DNA from: Hydrogenothermus marinus
Lineage (GTDB): Bacteria; Aquificota; Aquificia; Aquificales; Hydrogenothermaceae
Reading direction: 5' to 3'
DNA length: 64,000 nucleotides
Assembly: GCF_003688665.1 (NCBI RefSeq)
Contig: NZ_REFO01000013.1
Span: forward strand, 1 to 64,000
Shown: piece by piece, positions 44,435 to 53,402 of the stretch
How the letters are laid out: each line of letters begins with the position of its first letter
How positions within the stretch are numbered: position 1 is the stretch's first letter
Notes under the pieces: generated by a model
Told to the model about the DNA's origin: nothing
What the model saw: the letters and a program-made list of their open reading frames with translations, nothing else
Database searches by the model: none
Position numbers and translations under genes: made by a program

Positions 44435-45342
44435 CAAAAATCTATTTCTATTTCATTTGGGGCAATTATTATTGCCCTGTTTTCCAAATTTCTTTTTTTT
44501 ATCTCTTCTTTGAATTTTTTTAAAGGTGCTTCTACTTTTACAAATCTTGGAATAGAATGGAAAGTTCCAAAATGGATAGGAATTATATATTTTGCTTTTA
44601 AATCTAAAAAGGCTTGAACAGCTTCTTGAGGATTCATATGAACATTTTTAAGTAAAAATCTTGGTTCATAACCACCTATAGGTAAAAAAGCATAATCTAT
44701 ATCAAAATCTTTACCATAATCTTTAAATCCTTCAAAATAAGCAGTATCTCCTGCAAAATAAAAGGTTTTTTCTTTTATTTTAAAAATATAACTGGAAGTT
44801 TCTGTATTTGGGAAAAGTAAAGAGCGTCCTTTATTATGTTTTACAGGTAATGAAATAATTTCTATATTATTGTTTTTATATATTTCAAAATGTTTTAGTT
44901 CTACTATCTCTTTAAAATACATATTTCTAAGAACAGGTTTACAGTTCTCTGGAAGAATAATTGTAGATTCTCTATGTAATCTTCTTAAAGTTCTTGTATC
45001 TAAATGATCATAATGGGCATGGGATATTAATATATAATCTATCTGAGGAAGTAATTGAGGAATTATTGCTGGTTTTTGCCTTTTTATACCAAAAATATGA
45101 GGGCTTAAAAATGGATCAGTTAGTATTTTTATTCCTTCATAATATATGAAGAAAGAAGAATGGCCAAGATTTGCAATAAAATTTATATTATGATTTAAAC
45201 AATATCTGATCTGTTTATATAAAAGGCTATTTTCATTAAGATAAAACTTCTTATATAAAGCATAACCTTTATCTATTTTCTCTAAGCTTATTATTAAGTT
45301 CAATAGATTTGGCTTCTTCCCAATATTTATCCATTTCTTCAA
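44431..45342 (-). CDS. Metallo-beta-lactamase-fold hydrolase (UlaG/NAPE-PLD-like)
   Basis: A protein of up to 303 residues with the MBL-fold motif SHAHYDHLD, upstream GHSSFFIYYEGIKILTDPFLS, and later HFG and GDTAYFEGF metal-site segments. Relatives act on phosphodiesters or lactones, but the substrate cannot be inferred. The TTG at 45342 gives a 74-base overlap with mazG; a TTG at 45303 would cut this to 35. The conserved domain begins near residue 58, so either start is possible. It is probably co-transcribed with mazG. Confidence 0.82.
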   Translation of the reverse strand: MKKWINIGKKPNLLNLIISLEKIDKGYALYKKFYLNENSLLYKQIRYCLNHNINFIANLGHSSFFIYYEGIKILTDPFLSPHIFGIKRQKPAIIPQLLPQIDYILISHAHYDHLDTRTLRRLHRESTIILPENCKPVLRNMYFKEIVELKHFEIYKNNNIEIISLPVKHNKGRSLLFPNTETSSYIFKIKEKTFYFAGDTAYFEGFKDYGKDFDIDYAFLPIGGYEPRFLLKNVHMNPQEAVQAFLDLKAKYIIPIHFGTFHSIPRFVKVEAPLKKFKEEIKKRNLENRAIIIAPNEIEIDFC

Positions 45343-46063
45343 GGGACATATCCTCTAATTTTTTTCCTTGTTCTTTAGCCTTTTTCTCAATATATTGAAA
45401 TCTACTTACCATTCTATCTGTTGCTTCATGTAAAGCTTCTTCTGCATCTATTGATAGATGTCTTCCTAAGTTTACAAGGGCAATTAAAATATCACCAAAT
45501 TCATGTTTTATTTCTTCTTTTGTCTTTGCTTCTTTTAACTCTTTTATTTCTTCTTCTACTTTATTTAGTATCTGATTTATATCTTTCCAATCAAATCCAA
45601 CTTTTGCTGCTTTATTTTGTACCTTTTGAGCTCTTTGTAAAGCAGGCATTCTTTTGGGAATTCCATCTAATATAGATTCCCTCTTTTTTTCTTTTTCTTT
45701 AAGTTTATCCCATTGTTTTAATACAGATTCTACATCTTTTGTTTCTTTTTCTCCAAAAACATGAGGATGTCTATATATAAGTTTATCTATTAAATGGTTT
45801 ATTACATCATTTATATCAAATTTTCCTTCATCTTTTTTTATCTGACTATGGAAAACTACTTGTAGCAAAACATCTCCAAGTTCTTCTATCATTTCTTTGT
45901 CATCGTCTTTTTCTATTGCTTCTAAAAGTTCATATGCTTCTTCTATTAAGTTATTTTTTATAGATTTATTTGTTTGCTCTTTATCCCAAGGACATTCTCT
46001 TCTTATCTTTTCATATATATCTACTAATCTTTGAAAATTTTTGCCTTCTTCTCTACAGTCCAT
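45269..46063 (-). CDS. mazG: Nucleoside triphosphate pyrophosphohydrolase MazG
   Basis: A 264-residue two-domain MazG. The first domain has CPWDKEQT and the EEAYELLEAIEKDDDKEMIEELGD acidic metal-binding helices. The second repeats the pattern at about 185-205 (EEEIKELKEAKTKEEIKHEFGD). It hydrolyses non-canonical or excess nucleoside triphosphates to monophosphates. A good promoter with a direct repeat lies just upstream. The 3' end overlaps the MBL hydrolase. Confidence 0.95.
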   Translation of the reverse strand: MDCREEGKNFQRLVDIYEKIRRECPWDKEQTNKSIKNNLIEEAYELLEAIEKDDDKEMIEELGDVLLQVVFHSQIKKDEGKFDINDVINHLIDKLIYRHPHVFGEKETKDVESVLKQWDKLKEKEKKRESILDGIPKRMPALQRAQKVQNKAAKVGFDWKDINQILNKVEEEIKELKEAKTKEEIKHEFGDILIALVNLGRHLSIDAEEALHEATDRMVSRFQYIEKKAKEQGKKLEDMSLEEMDKYWEEAKSIELNNKLRENR

Positions 46064-46094
46064 ATTTACCTCTATAAAAAAGTTTTTTTCTTAC

Positions 46095-46123
46095 AATATA
46101 AGATATTTTTATTAGATATACAA
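46095..46123 (-). promoter_or_regulatory. Promoter of mazG
   Basis: On the minus strand TTGTAT (46118-46123) and TATATT (46095-46100) are exactly 17 bases apart, and the ATG of mazG is about 30 bases downstream. The -35 box falls inside one copy of a 12-base direct repeat. Confidence 0.65.
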
Positions 46124-46139
46124 ATACTAGATATACAAA
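46113..46139. repeat. 12-base direct repeat over the mazG -35 region
   Basis: TAGATATACAAA occurs at 46113-46124 and again at 46128-46139, a period of 15 bases. One copy covers the mazG -35 box, so it may be an operator for a repressor or activator. Confidence 0.6.
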
Positions 46140-46147
46140 AGTTTATA

Positions 46148-47827
46148 TTAAGATTTTCCTAAACCAATTATTTCAAGAAGTGAATCTATAGATATATCTT
46201 CTTCAGTAATTTTATGTTTAACGCCATCTACCACATTATTTATTAATTTTTTCTTTTCTTCTACTTTTTTTAGAATATTTTCCTCTATGGTATCTTTTGT
46301 TATAAGAGTATGGATTATTACTTTATTTTTTTGGCCTATTCTATGGATTCTATCTTCTGCTTGCCACATTTTGGCAGGATTCCAATGCATATCAAAAAAT
46401 ATTGCATAACTTGCTTCTGTTAATGTTAATCCTTCTCCAGCAGAACCTACGGTACCAAGAAAAACAAAACAGTTTTCATCTTCTTTGAATTTTCTAATAG
46501 ATTTTTTTCTCTCTTTTTGACTCATATTTCCATAAAATAAAGCTATGGCATCTTTTCCTATCTCGTTTGATAAACTTTTAGCAATTCTTTCTATTCCATA
46601 TTTATAAAAATTTGTAAAAATTACTACTTTTTCTTTATTTTCAATTAGTTCAAGAACAATTTCTTTTAATCTTTCCATTTTAGGACTCTCTAAAGAAGAA
46701 GATGGGAAATTACATATTTGTCTTAATCTTTGGATTGAATGGATTAGATTTTGTTTTAAGATAAATTTAAACTTTTTACTATCTTTATGCTTATCAATAA
46801 GATTACTAATTTTTTCTTGTTCTATTCCTAATATATGTTCATACTCTTGTCTTTGTGAAGGGGAAAGTGATAACTTTTCTATTATAGGTGGCATTTTATC
46901 TGGTAAATCTTTTAAAACATCTTTTTTTAATCTTCTAAGCATTATAGGTTTAATTAAAGCAGAAGCCTCTTCTTCTGTTAAATCCTTAGGTAAATCTTTA
47001 TCAGGAAATAAAAATTTATAAAGAGATAAAAATTCTTTTAGATTGTTTTGGATTGGCGTTCCTGTAAGAGCCCATCTATATTTTGAAAATCTACTTACAA
47101 ATAAAACTGCTTTAGTTTTTAAAGCATCAGGATTTTTTATGTTATGTGCTTCATCTAATAAAACAAGATCTAAATCTGTAGAAAATTTATCTAAAATTTC
47201 TTTTTCATTTTTATAATCATTTTTTAAAGTATCATATGAGATTATATAAACATGTGCTTTTGTATTAAATAATATTTTCCTAATATCTCTTTTTTCATTA
47301 ATCAATATATATTGAAGTTCAGGAGCCCATAATTTTATATGTTGTTCCCAAACTGAAAGTAAAGAAGAAGGAGCAACTATTAAAGCTTTTTTAATTAATC
47401 CTTTTATAAATAAAATTCTAATGGCAGTTGTTGATTGTACAGTTTTACCGGTCCCCATCTGATCTGCAAGAAGGGCTGACTTATTAGAAAGTAAAAATTT
47501 AACGCCATACACTTGATAGTTATATAGCTTATAAGGGAAAGATATTTCTTGAGGAATATCAAAATTTATTTCAGGATTTAAAACAGGAATTAATAAATCA
47601 AAAATGGATATATTTTTTACACTGCTTTTTTTTATTTTATTGTTTTCTTTTTCTTTTAAATCCTTCAGATTAAAGCCTTCATTTTGCTTAAATACTTTAC
47701 CAAAAATCTGATATTTATCTATCTTTTTAACTAAATTTTCAGAAATTTCAACAGTATTATTAAAAAATACTACTGTATCTTCTTTGTTTAGATCTTTTAC
47801 ATTATATTCTTCAATTAATGTTATCAT
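46148..47827 (-). CDS. SNF2-family DNA translocase/helicase
   Basis: A 559-residue SNF2-type ATPase. The Walker A motif GTGKT is at 125-129 in LLADQMGTGKTVQ, the DEAH box is at 225-228, and TGTPIQNNL and the C-terminal RIHRIGQ motif follow. It lacks the extra domains of RapA. Such proteins move along double-stranded DNA; in bacteria they appear in transcription recycling and in phage defence systems. The gene follows a 166-residue unknown protein by 12 bases. Confidence 0.92.
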   Translation of the reverse strand: MITLIEEYNVKDLNKEDTVVFFNNTVEISENLVKKIDKYQIFGKVFKQNEGFNLKDLKEKENNKIKKSSVKNISIFDLLIPVLNPEINFDIPQEISFPYKLYNYQVYGVKFLLSNKSALLADQMGTGKTVQSTTAIRILFIKGLIKKALIVAPSSLLSVWEQHIKLWAPELQYILINEKRDIRKILFNTKAHVYIISYDTLKNDYKNEKEILDKFSTDLDLVLLDEAHNIKNPDALKTKAVLFVSRFSKYRWALTGTPIQNNLKEFLSLYKFLFPDKDLPKDLTEEEASALIKPIMLRRLKKDVLKDLPDKMPPIIEKLSLSPSQRQEYEHILGIEQEKISNLIDKHKDSKKFKFILKQNLIHSIQRLRQICNFPSSSLESPKMERLKEIVLELIENKEKVVIFTNFYKYGIERIAKSLSNEIGKDAIALFYGNMSQKERKKSIRKFKEDENCFVFLGTVGSAGEGLTLTEASYAIFFDMHWNPAKMWQAEDRIHRIGQKNKVIIHTLITKDTIEENILKKVEEKKKLINNVVDGVKHKITEEDISIDSLLEIIGLGKS

Positions 47828-47839
47828 TACCTTATCCTC

Positions 47840-48340
47840 TTAAGTTGATAAATACTCAAGAGCTTTTTTAACTCTTTCAAAAGGTTCCAAAAGATTAAAA
47901 TTTTTATATATTTTTTGTAAATTTTTAGAAAAAATATATAAATTTTTTTCATCTTCTTTTGAAATAGTAAGCACCAGAGGTTCAAACTTTCCTGCTAAAT
48001 TAACTATTTTATGGCTATGTTTATCTAAAGCTTTGAAAGGATCAAATTTTCTTATATATCCAACTGGTTTTCCTATCTCTTTTCTTATAGATAGTATATT
48101 TTTTTCTTTTGTTAATAGAATATCAAAATCCTCTTTTAATGAATTTGCTAAATCTACTGCAAATCTTTCTTTATATAAAACTTCTTTTAAAGACTCACCA
48201 TATAAAATTCTTTGAAGTTCATCTATATTAATATTTGTTGTTGTTCTAAACTCTATAGGTTTAGTATGTTCATCTGTTAATAAAATTCCTGCTTTTACAG
48301 TATTATTAAGCTCTTTAAAATCAATAAATGCAATTCTCAT
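47840..48340 (-). CDS. Unknown protein paired with the SNF2 helicase (166 aa)
   Basis: A 166-residue protein starting MRIAFIDFKE, with a beta-rich first half (VKAGILLTDEHTKPIEFRTTT) and a helical end. The segment INIDELQRILYGESLKEVL looks conserved in style, but I cannot assign a family. It is 12 bases upstream of the SNF2 gene on the same strand, so it probably supplies a partner function to that translocase. It is divergent from dnaK. Confidence 0.6.
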   Translation of the reverse strand: MRIAFIDFKELNNTVKAGILLTDEHTKPIEFRTTTNINIDELQRILYGESLKEVLYKERFAVDLANSLKEDFDILLTKEKNILSIRKEIGKPVGYIRKFDPFKALDKHSHKIVNLAGKFEPLVLTISKEDEKNLYIFSKNLQKIYKNFNLLEPFERVKKALEYLST

Positions 48341-48408
48341 AAAATTTTTTTCGGTTTATTGTTTTTATTCTTTATATTTATAATTTTATAAGTTTTATAT
48401 AAAAAATC

Positions 48409-48437
48409 TTGACAAATATAGACTAAAGTTGTAAATT
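48409..48437 (+). promoter_or_regulatory. Promoter of dnaK
   Basis: TTGACA (48409-48414) is a perfect -35 box, with TAAATT at the 17-base position (48432-48437). A better TATAAT lies 5 bases further, at a spacing that is too long. No CIRCE inverted repeat is present, so HrcA control is not supported. Confidence 0.6.
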
Positions 48438-48474
48438 ATAATATGTATAAAAAACAAAAATAGGAGGATTATAA

Positions 48475-50364
48475 ATGGGAAAAGTAATTGGAATAGACCT
48501 TGGAACAACTAACTCTGTTGTTTCTGTAATGGTAGGAGGGGAACCTGTAGTTATCCAAAACCAAGAAGGAGCAAGAACAACTCCATCAGTAGTATCTTGG
48601 ACAAAAGAAGGAGAAATCCTTGTTGGAGAGCCTGCAAAAAGAAGAGCAGTATTAGACCCTCAAAACACAATCTATGAATCAAAAAGATTCATAGGAAGAA
48701 AGTTTGACGAAGTTAAAGAAGAAATTAAGTATGTACCTTACAAAGTTGTAGCAGATGATAAAGGTGATGCTGCATTTGATGTGCCAAATGCTGGAAAGAT
48801 AGTAAGACCTGAAGAAGTTGGAGCACAAGTTCTCAAAAAATTAAAAGAAGCAGCAGAAAGCTATCTTGGAGAACCAGTTACAGAAGCAGTAATTACAGTA
48901 CCAGCATACTTTAATGAAAGACAAAGACAAGCAACAAAAGATGCAGGTAAAATAGCAGGACTTGAAGTAAAAAGAATTATTAATGAGCCTACAGCAGCAG
49001 CGTTAGCTTATGGTCTTGATAAAAAATCTGATGTAAAAATCTTAGTTTATGACTTTGGTGGTGGTACATTTGATGTATCTATACTTGAAGGTGGAGATGG
49101 AGTAATAGAAGTTAAAGCATCAGATGGAGATACTCACTTAGGTGGTTCTGATATTGATGCAAGAATTATAAACTGGCTTGTTGATGAGTTCAAAAAAGAA
49201 CATGGAATAGACTTAAGAGAAGATAAAACAGCTTTCCAAAGATTAAAAGAAGCAGCAGAACAAGCTAAAAAAGAGCTTTCATTTAAAATGGAAACAGATA
49301 TTAATCTTCCATTTATTACAATAGATCCAGAAAGCAAACAGCCTTTACACCTTGAAAAGAAATTAACAAGAGCTCGTCTTGAAGAGATGATAAAAGATTT
49401 AATTGATAGAACTATGGAAATAGTAAAAAGAACTCTTGAAGCAGCAAAATTAACACCACAAGAGATAGATGATGTTGTTTTAGTTGGTGGTTCAACAAGA
49501 ATTCCTCTTGTACAACAAAAAATAAAAGAATTCTTTGGAAAAGAACCTCACAAAGGTGTTAACCCAGATGAAGTTGTTTCTGTTGGTGCAGCAATACAAG
49601 GTGGAATTCTTGCAGGAGAAGTTAAAGATGTTTTATTAATAGATGTTACTCCTTTATCTCTTGGTATAGAAACACTTGGTGGAGTAATGACTACTTTAAT
49701 TCCAAGAAATACTCCAATACCTACTAAAAAATGTGAAATATTTACAACTGCAGCAGATAACCAAACTCAAGTTGAGATACATGTTCTCCAAGGTGAAAGA
49801 AAAATGGCTAAAGAAAATAAATCTCTTGGTAGATTTGTACTTACAGATATTCCTCCAGCACCAAGAGGCGTACCACAAATAGAAGTTTGCTTTGATATTG
49901 ATGCAGATGGAATACTTCATGTAACTGCAACAGATAAAGCAACAGGAAAAAGCCAATCTTTAACAGTTCAACCATCTTCAGGTTTAACTGAAGAAGAGAT
50001 TAATAAAATTATTGAAGAAGCTAAAAAACATGAAGAAGAAGATAAGAAATTCCAAGAAATTGTTGAGCTTAAAAATCAGTTAGATGCAATTACATATAGC
50101 CTTGAAAAAACAATAAATGAAAATAAAGCTAAACTAGAAGAATCTGAAGTAAAAGAAGCTGAAGAGGCTATAAAAGAAGCAAAAGAAGCTTTAGCTACAA
50201 ATGATAAGGAAAAAATTCAAGCAGCTATAGAAAAGATCACATCTGTAACTAATAAAATAGGTACAAAACTATATCAATCAGGACAACAAGCAGGATCACA
50301 AGCAGGATCTCAAACAAATGAAAACAAAAAAGATGATGACATAATAGATCCAGAAGTTCAATAA
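48475..50364 (+). CDS. dnaK: Chaperone DnaK (Hsp70)
   Basis: A 629-residue Hsp70. It has the N-terminal nucleotide site [13 protein letters not shown], the phosphate loop [24 protein letters not shown], the substrate-binding domain with [14 protein letters not shown], and a Q/G/S-rich tail before the acidic end IDPEVQ. It folds proteins with DnaJ and GrpE, which are not adjacent here. An AGGAGG Shine-Dalgarno precedes the ATG, and a strong terminator follows, so it is a single-gene transcript. Confidence 0.97.
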   Translation: MGKVIGIDLGTTNSVVSVMVGGEPVVIQNQEGARTTPSVVSWTKEGEILVGEPAKRRAVLDPQNTIYESKRFIGRKFDEVKEEIKYVPYKVVADDKGDAAFDVPNAGKIVRPEEVGAQVLKKLKEAAESYLGEPVTEAVITVPAYFNERQRQATKDAGKIAGLEVKRIINEPTAAALAYGLDKKSDVKILVYDFGGGTFDVSILEGGDGVIEVKASDGDTHLGGSDIDARIINWLVDEFKKEHGIDLREDKTAFQRLKEAAEQAKKELSFKMETDINLPFITIDPESKQPLHLEKKLTRARLEEMIKDLIDRTMEIVKRTLEAAKLTPQEIDDVVLVGGSTRIPLVQQKIKEFFGKEPHKGVNPDEVVSVGAAIQGGILAGEVKDVLLIDVTPLSLGIETLGGVMTTLIPRNTPIPTKKCEIFTTAADNQTQVEIHVLQGERKMAKENKSLGRFVLTDIPPAPRGVPQIEVCFDIDADGILHVTATDKATGKSQSLTVQPSSGLTEEEINKIIEEAKKHEEEDKKFQEIVELKNQLDAITYSLEKTINENKAKLEESEVKEAEEAIKEAKEALATNDKEKIQAAIEKITSVTNKIGTKLYQSGQQAGSQAGSQTNENKKDDDIIDPEVQ

Positions 50365-50368
50365 TGAA

Positions 50369-50399
50369 AAGGGGCTACTAAAAGCCCCTTATTTTTTTA
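50369..50399 (+). terminator. Intrinsic terminator of dnaK
   Basis: AAGGGGCT and AGCCCCTT form an 8-bp stem around a six-base loop, followed by A and seven T. It starts five bases after the dnaK stop. Confidence 0.92.
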
Positions 50400-50473
50400 T
50401 TTTAAATTCATACTAAACTTAAATAATCCCCTTCCGAAAATATTAAAAAGCTTTTTTTATATAGGGGATTATA

Positions 50474-51208
50474 ATGGAAATTAAAAAAGTTATTCTAATT
50501 TTAAAAAATGAAGAAGATGAAAAGATATATTCTTTTTTAGAAAAATTAAAAAATAAAAAAAATATCCAGTTAAAAATATATACTTTAAAAAAAGATTTAA
50601 AATTTGATAGTGCTACATTTGTCTCAGAAGATCTTTTTGAAACAATTAATAATATCTTAGAAAAAGAAAATCCAGATATAATAGTTTTCCATAAAGATAG
50701 ATTAGATCCTTTCAAAATGATCTTTACTAAACCTGAATATATAAAGTTAGCTCAAGCCTATAAAAATCAAAAATTTTTATTTTTAGATCCATCTATAGAA
50801 AACATAACTAAAATAGGCGTAGTTATAGATTTTCCTGATGACTTTGATTTTACTAATTTTATTAAAGACTCTTATAAGATTTCAAAATTTTTTGATTCGG
50901 AAATAGAGTATATATTTTCTTTCCATGAAGAATATTATGAATATGCTTTAAAAAAGACCCATACAGAAAAAGAAGCAAAAGAGATAATAAAGTCTATGAA
51001 AGAAGAAAAAATAGAAAAAATAAAGGAAACATTAGCAAAAGCATTAGAAGGTAAAAATGCAAAATTAAAAATATTAGAAGGAGAACCTAAAAGAGTAATT
51101 CCTTATTATATGATAGAAAATAAATTTGATTTAGCAATCATATCTCAAAGTTTAAAAGATGTTTCCCATTATATAGAAAATATAGAAATTTCTATAGGAA
51201 TAATATAA
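50474..51208 (+). CDS. Universal-stress-protein-like protein
   Basis: A 244-residue soluble protein. The second half ends in a Usp-like segment, LEGEPKRVIPYYMIENKFDLAII, which matches the family pattern of G-x-P, a helix, then D-x-hydrophobics. The first half (KKVILILKNEEDEKIYSFL, NPDIIVFHKD) resembles a second degenerate Usp unit. The ATP-binding GxxGxxS motif is not evident. It precedes the NhaD-type transporter by 12 bases, a Usp-transporter pairing that suggests regulation of the transporter. The assignment is moderate. Confidence 0.6.
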   Translation: MEIKKVILILKNEEDEKIYSFLEKLKNKKNIQLKIYTLKKDLKFDSATFVSEDLFETINNILEKENPDIIVFHKDRLDPFKMIFTKPEYIKLAQAYKNQKFLFLDPSIENITKIGVVIDFPDDFDFTNFIKDSYKISKFFDSEIEYIFSFHEEYYEYALKKTHTEKEAKEIIKSMKEEKIEKIKETLAKALEGKNAKLKILEGEPKRVIPYYMIENKFDLAIISQSLKDVSHYIENIEISIGII

Positions 51209-51220
51209 AAGGAGATAAAA

Positions 51221-52558
51221 ATGACACATCATACTCTTCTTGAAGTTTTTGGAATACCAGTAACACATGGTCTCCTTACAACTTTATCTGTAGCTATTTT
51301 TATTGGAACTTATGCAATGATAATTTTAGAAAGATTTTTTCACAGAGTTCCTGCAGCTTTATTTGGAGGATTTTTAGCTGTATTTATAGGAATACTATCT
51401 CCGACAGATGCTTGGCACTCTATTGATCATAATACTATATTTTTATTACTTGGAATGATGATTATTGTTTCTGTTTTAATTGAAAGTGGATTTTTTTCTA
51501 TTTTATCTTTAAAAGCTCTTCAGATAACAAAAGGTGATCCTTTGAAAATTCTTATAACATTTTCAACCCTTACAGCCTTTTTATCTGCTTTCTTAGATAA
51601 TGTTACAACTGTATTATTTATGATACCTATTCTTATTGGTTTAACAAGAAAACTAAATCTAAAACCTGTTCCTTATGTGATAGCAACTGTTTTAGCTTCT
51701 AATATAGGAGGTACAGCAACATTAATAGGTGATCCTCCTAATATTATTATCGGTTCTCTTGGACATTTCACATTTATGGATTTTATAGTTAATATTGCTC
51801 CTATTATTGTTCTTACTCATATTGTTGGAACAATAGTATTTGTTTTATATATGAAAATAAGAGGAGATTTAAAAACTCAAATAACAGATCAAAAAGAGAT
51901 AGAGAAGCTTATATCAGAGCAAAAAGCAGAATACGATGTATCATTAATGAGAAAAGGATTAATAGTTTTTGGTATCACAATACTTTTATTTTTCCTACAT
52001 CATGTACTTCATTTAGAAGCAGGTACTATAGCTTTATTTATGGCATCTATATTATTGTTATGGACAAGAGAAGACCCTGAAGAGATATTCTCAAGAGTAG
52101 AATGGACTACTTTAATGTTCTTTGTTGGCCTTTTTATAGTAATTGGAGGTATGGAACATACAGGAGTTTTTGAACAGGTTGCTCATGCTACATCTAATTT
52201 GCTGAAAGACTCAATGTCAGGAATATTAATACTTGGTAGTTTATCTGCAATAATATCTGGTATTGTTGATAATATTCCATTTACAATGGCTATGGCTAAT
52301 GTATTAATAGATTTTGGTAAAACTGTAAGTTGGGATACTGAGCCTTTATGGTGGGCTCTTGCATTAGGTGCTTGCTTAGGAGGAAACTTAACAATAATTG
52401 GAGCATCTGCTAATGTTGTTGCAGCAGGACTTTCAGAAAGAGAAGGATATCCTATCAAATTTGTTGACTTTTTAAAAATGGGAACTCCAGTAACAATAGT
52501 TACAGTGATATTTGCTCTTGCTTTACTTTATGCTAAATATGCTATTTTTGGCATATAA
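51221..52558 (+). CDS. ArsB/NhaD-family ion transporter
   Basis: A 445-residue protein with about eleven or twelve membrane helices. LDNVTTVLFMIPILIGLTRKL and the NIGGTATLIGDPPNIIIGS motif are hallmarks of the ArsB/NhaD superfamily. The second-half repeat appears in DNIPFTMAMANVL and GGNLTIIGASANVV. It most likely exchanges sodium for protons, though arsenite or organic anions are possible. Its last 36 bases overlap truD on the other strand. An AAGGAG Shine-Dalgarno lies before the ATG. Confidence 0.9.
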   Translation: MTHHTLLEVFGIPVTHGLLTTLSVAIFIGTYAMIILERFFHRVPAALFGGFLAVFIGILSPTDAWHSIDHNTIFLLLGMMIIVSVLIESGFFSILSLKALQITKGDPLKILITFSTLTAFLSAFLDNVTTVLFMIPILIGLTRKLNLKPVPYVIATVLASNIGGTATLIGDPPNIIIGSLGHFTFMDFIVNIAPIIVLTHIVGTIVFVLYMKIRGDLKTQITDQKEIEKLISEQKAEYDVSLMRKGLIVFGITILLFFLHHVLHLEAGTIALFMASILLLWTREDPEEIFSRVEWTTLMFFVGLFIVIGGMEHTGVFEQVAHATSNLLKDSMSGILILGSLSAIISGIVDNIPFTMAMANVLIDFGKTVSWDTEPLWWALALGACLGGNLTIIGASANVVAAGLSEREGYPIKFVDFLKMGTPVTIVTVIFALALLYAKYAIFGI

Positions 52559-53392
52559 AAATCGTAGGAGCATTGTTGCATAGGCTCCTTTTTTTAAATA
52601 AAAAGAAATCCAATTATTTTGAATTTTTAAGTTTTTGGCTTTTTCGTAAGTCCTTCTATAATCGCCTTTTATTCTTTTTTTCTTTAATATTTCTATAAAT
52701 TCTTCAAATTCAAAACCTTCTTCTTTTATAACATTCTCATAATAAATTTTAGAATTTTCTAACTTTGCTTTATATCCAAGAATAGTCCAAAATTTTGGTA
52801 ATTTATTTAAATCAATATCTTTCGGAATAAATAGTTTAATATCTTTAAAATCAATCTCTTTTCCTTCAAAATTTTCTTTCAAAAATAATTTTAAAGATTT
52901 ATTCCATAAATAAGAAATATAAGCATCTACAAAAAAGTTTTCTTTTTTATTTAATTTTCTTTCTAAAAATAAAAGTTCTTTTCCTTTTTGGATGTTATAA
53001 GGCTTTATTCTTTGAAAATCATAATAATTTATAAAATAATCTATTCTTTTTTCTGGTTTTTTATCTAATTTTATACTAAAAAAATTCCCTTCAAGCATTC
53101 CTATTTTTATTTTTTTGTTTATCTTACCAATCTTTTTTAAAATAAAAAAACTATCTATCTGCTTTTCTTTATAAATATCTCCATAATCCTTTTTACTACT
53201 TACATACTGAAAAGTAATAGCTTGTTTATCTTTTAGTCCTGCATAAGATAGATCTAATTTTTTAGCTATATCTAAGGTGTTCATATTTCTTTTTATTAAA
53301 AGATAAAGAAAAAAATTTCCATCTTTATTTATCTTATGCTGTGCTACTTCTGAAACAATAAAAAATTCAGGTTTTTGTTTTATTTTATACAA
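52523..53392 (-). CDS. truD: tRNA pseudouridine(13) synthase TruD (short form)
   Basis: A 289-residue TruD. The catalytic aspartate is D55 in AGLKDKQAIT, and the N-terminal FFIVSEV and later KRNMNTLDIAKKL are family segments. The GAYATMLLR motif is near the C-terminus, while the usual FGxQRFG is altered to YDFQRIKP. At 289 residues it is shorter than the 350-residue E. coli enzyme, so part of the insertion domain is reduced. It overlaps the transporter gene by 36 bases. It is preceded by mltG with a 10-base gap. Confidence 0.9.
   Translation of the reverse strand: MYKIKQKPEFFIVSEVAQHKINKDGNFFLYLLIKRNMNTLDIAKKLDLSYAGLKDKQAITFQYVSSKKDYGDIYKEKQIDSFFILKKIGKINKKIKIGMLEGNFFSIKLDKKPEKRIDYFINYYDFQRIKPYNIQKGKELLFLERKLNKKENFFVDAYISYLWNKSLKLFLKENFEGKEIDFKDIKLFIPKDIDLNKLPKFWTILGYKAKLENSKIYYENVIKEEGFEFEEFIEILKKKRIKGDYRRTYEKAKNLKIQNNWISFYLKKGAYATMLLRFLYAKNSIFSIK
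52566..52595 (+). terminator. Terminator of the NhaD-type gene, inside truD
   Basis: AGGAGC and GCTCCT flank a 12-base loop and are followed by seven T, eight bases after the transporter stop. On the other strand the same bases encode the conserved GAYATMLL motif of TruD. Confidence 0.75.
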
Positions 53393-53402
53393 CTTTTTCC
53401 TC

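Noticed and set aside
48341-48474. CIRCE-type HrcA operator upstream of dnaK
   Set aside because: No TTAGCACTC-N9-GAGTGCTAA-like inverted repeat is present; only a plain vegetative-type promoter is seen.
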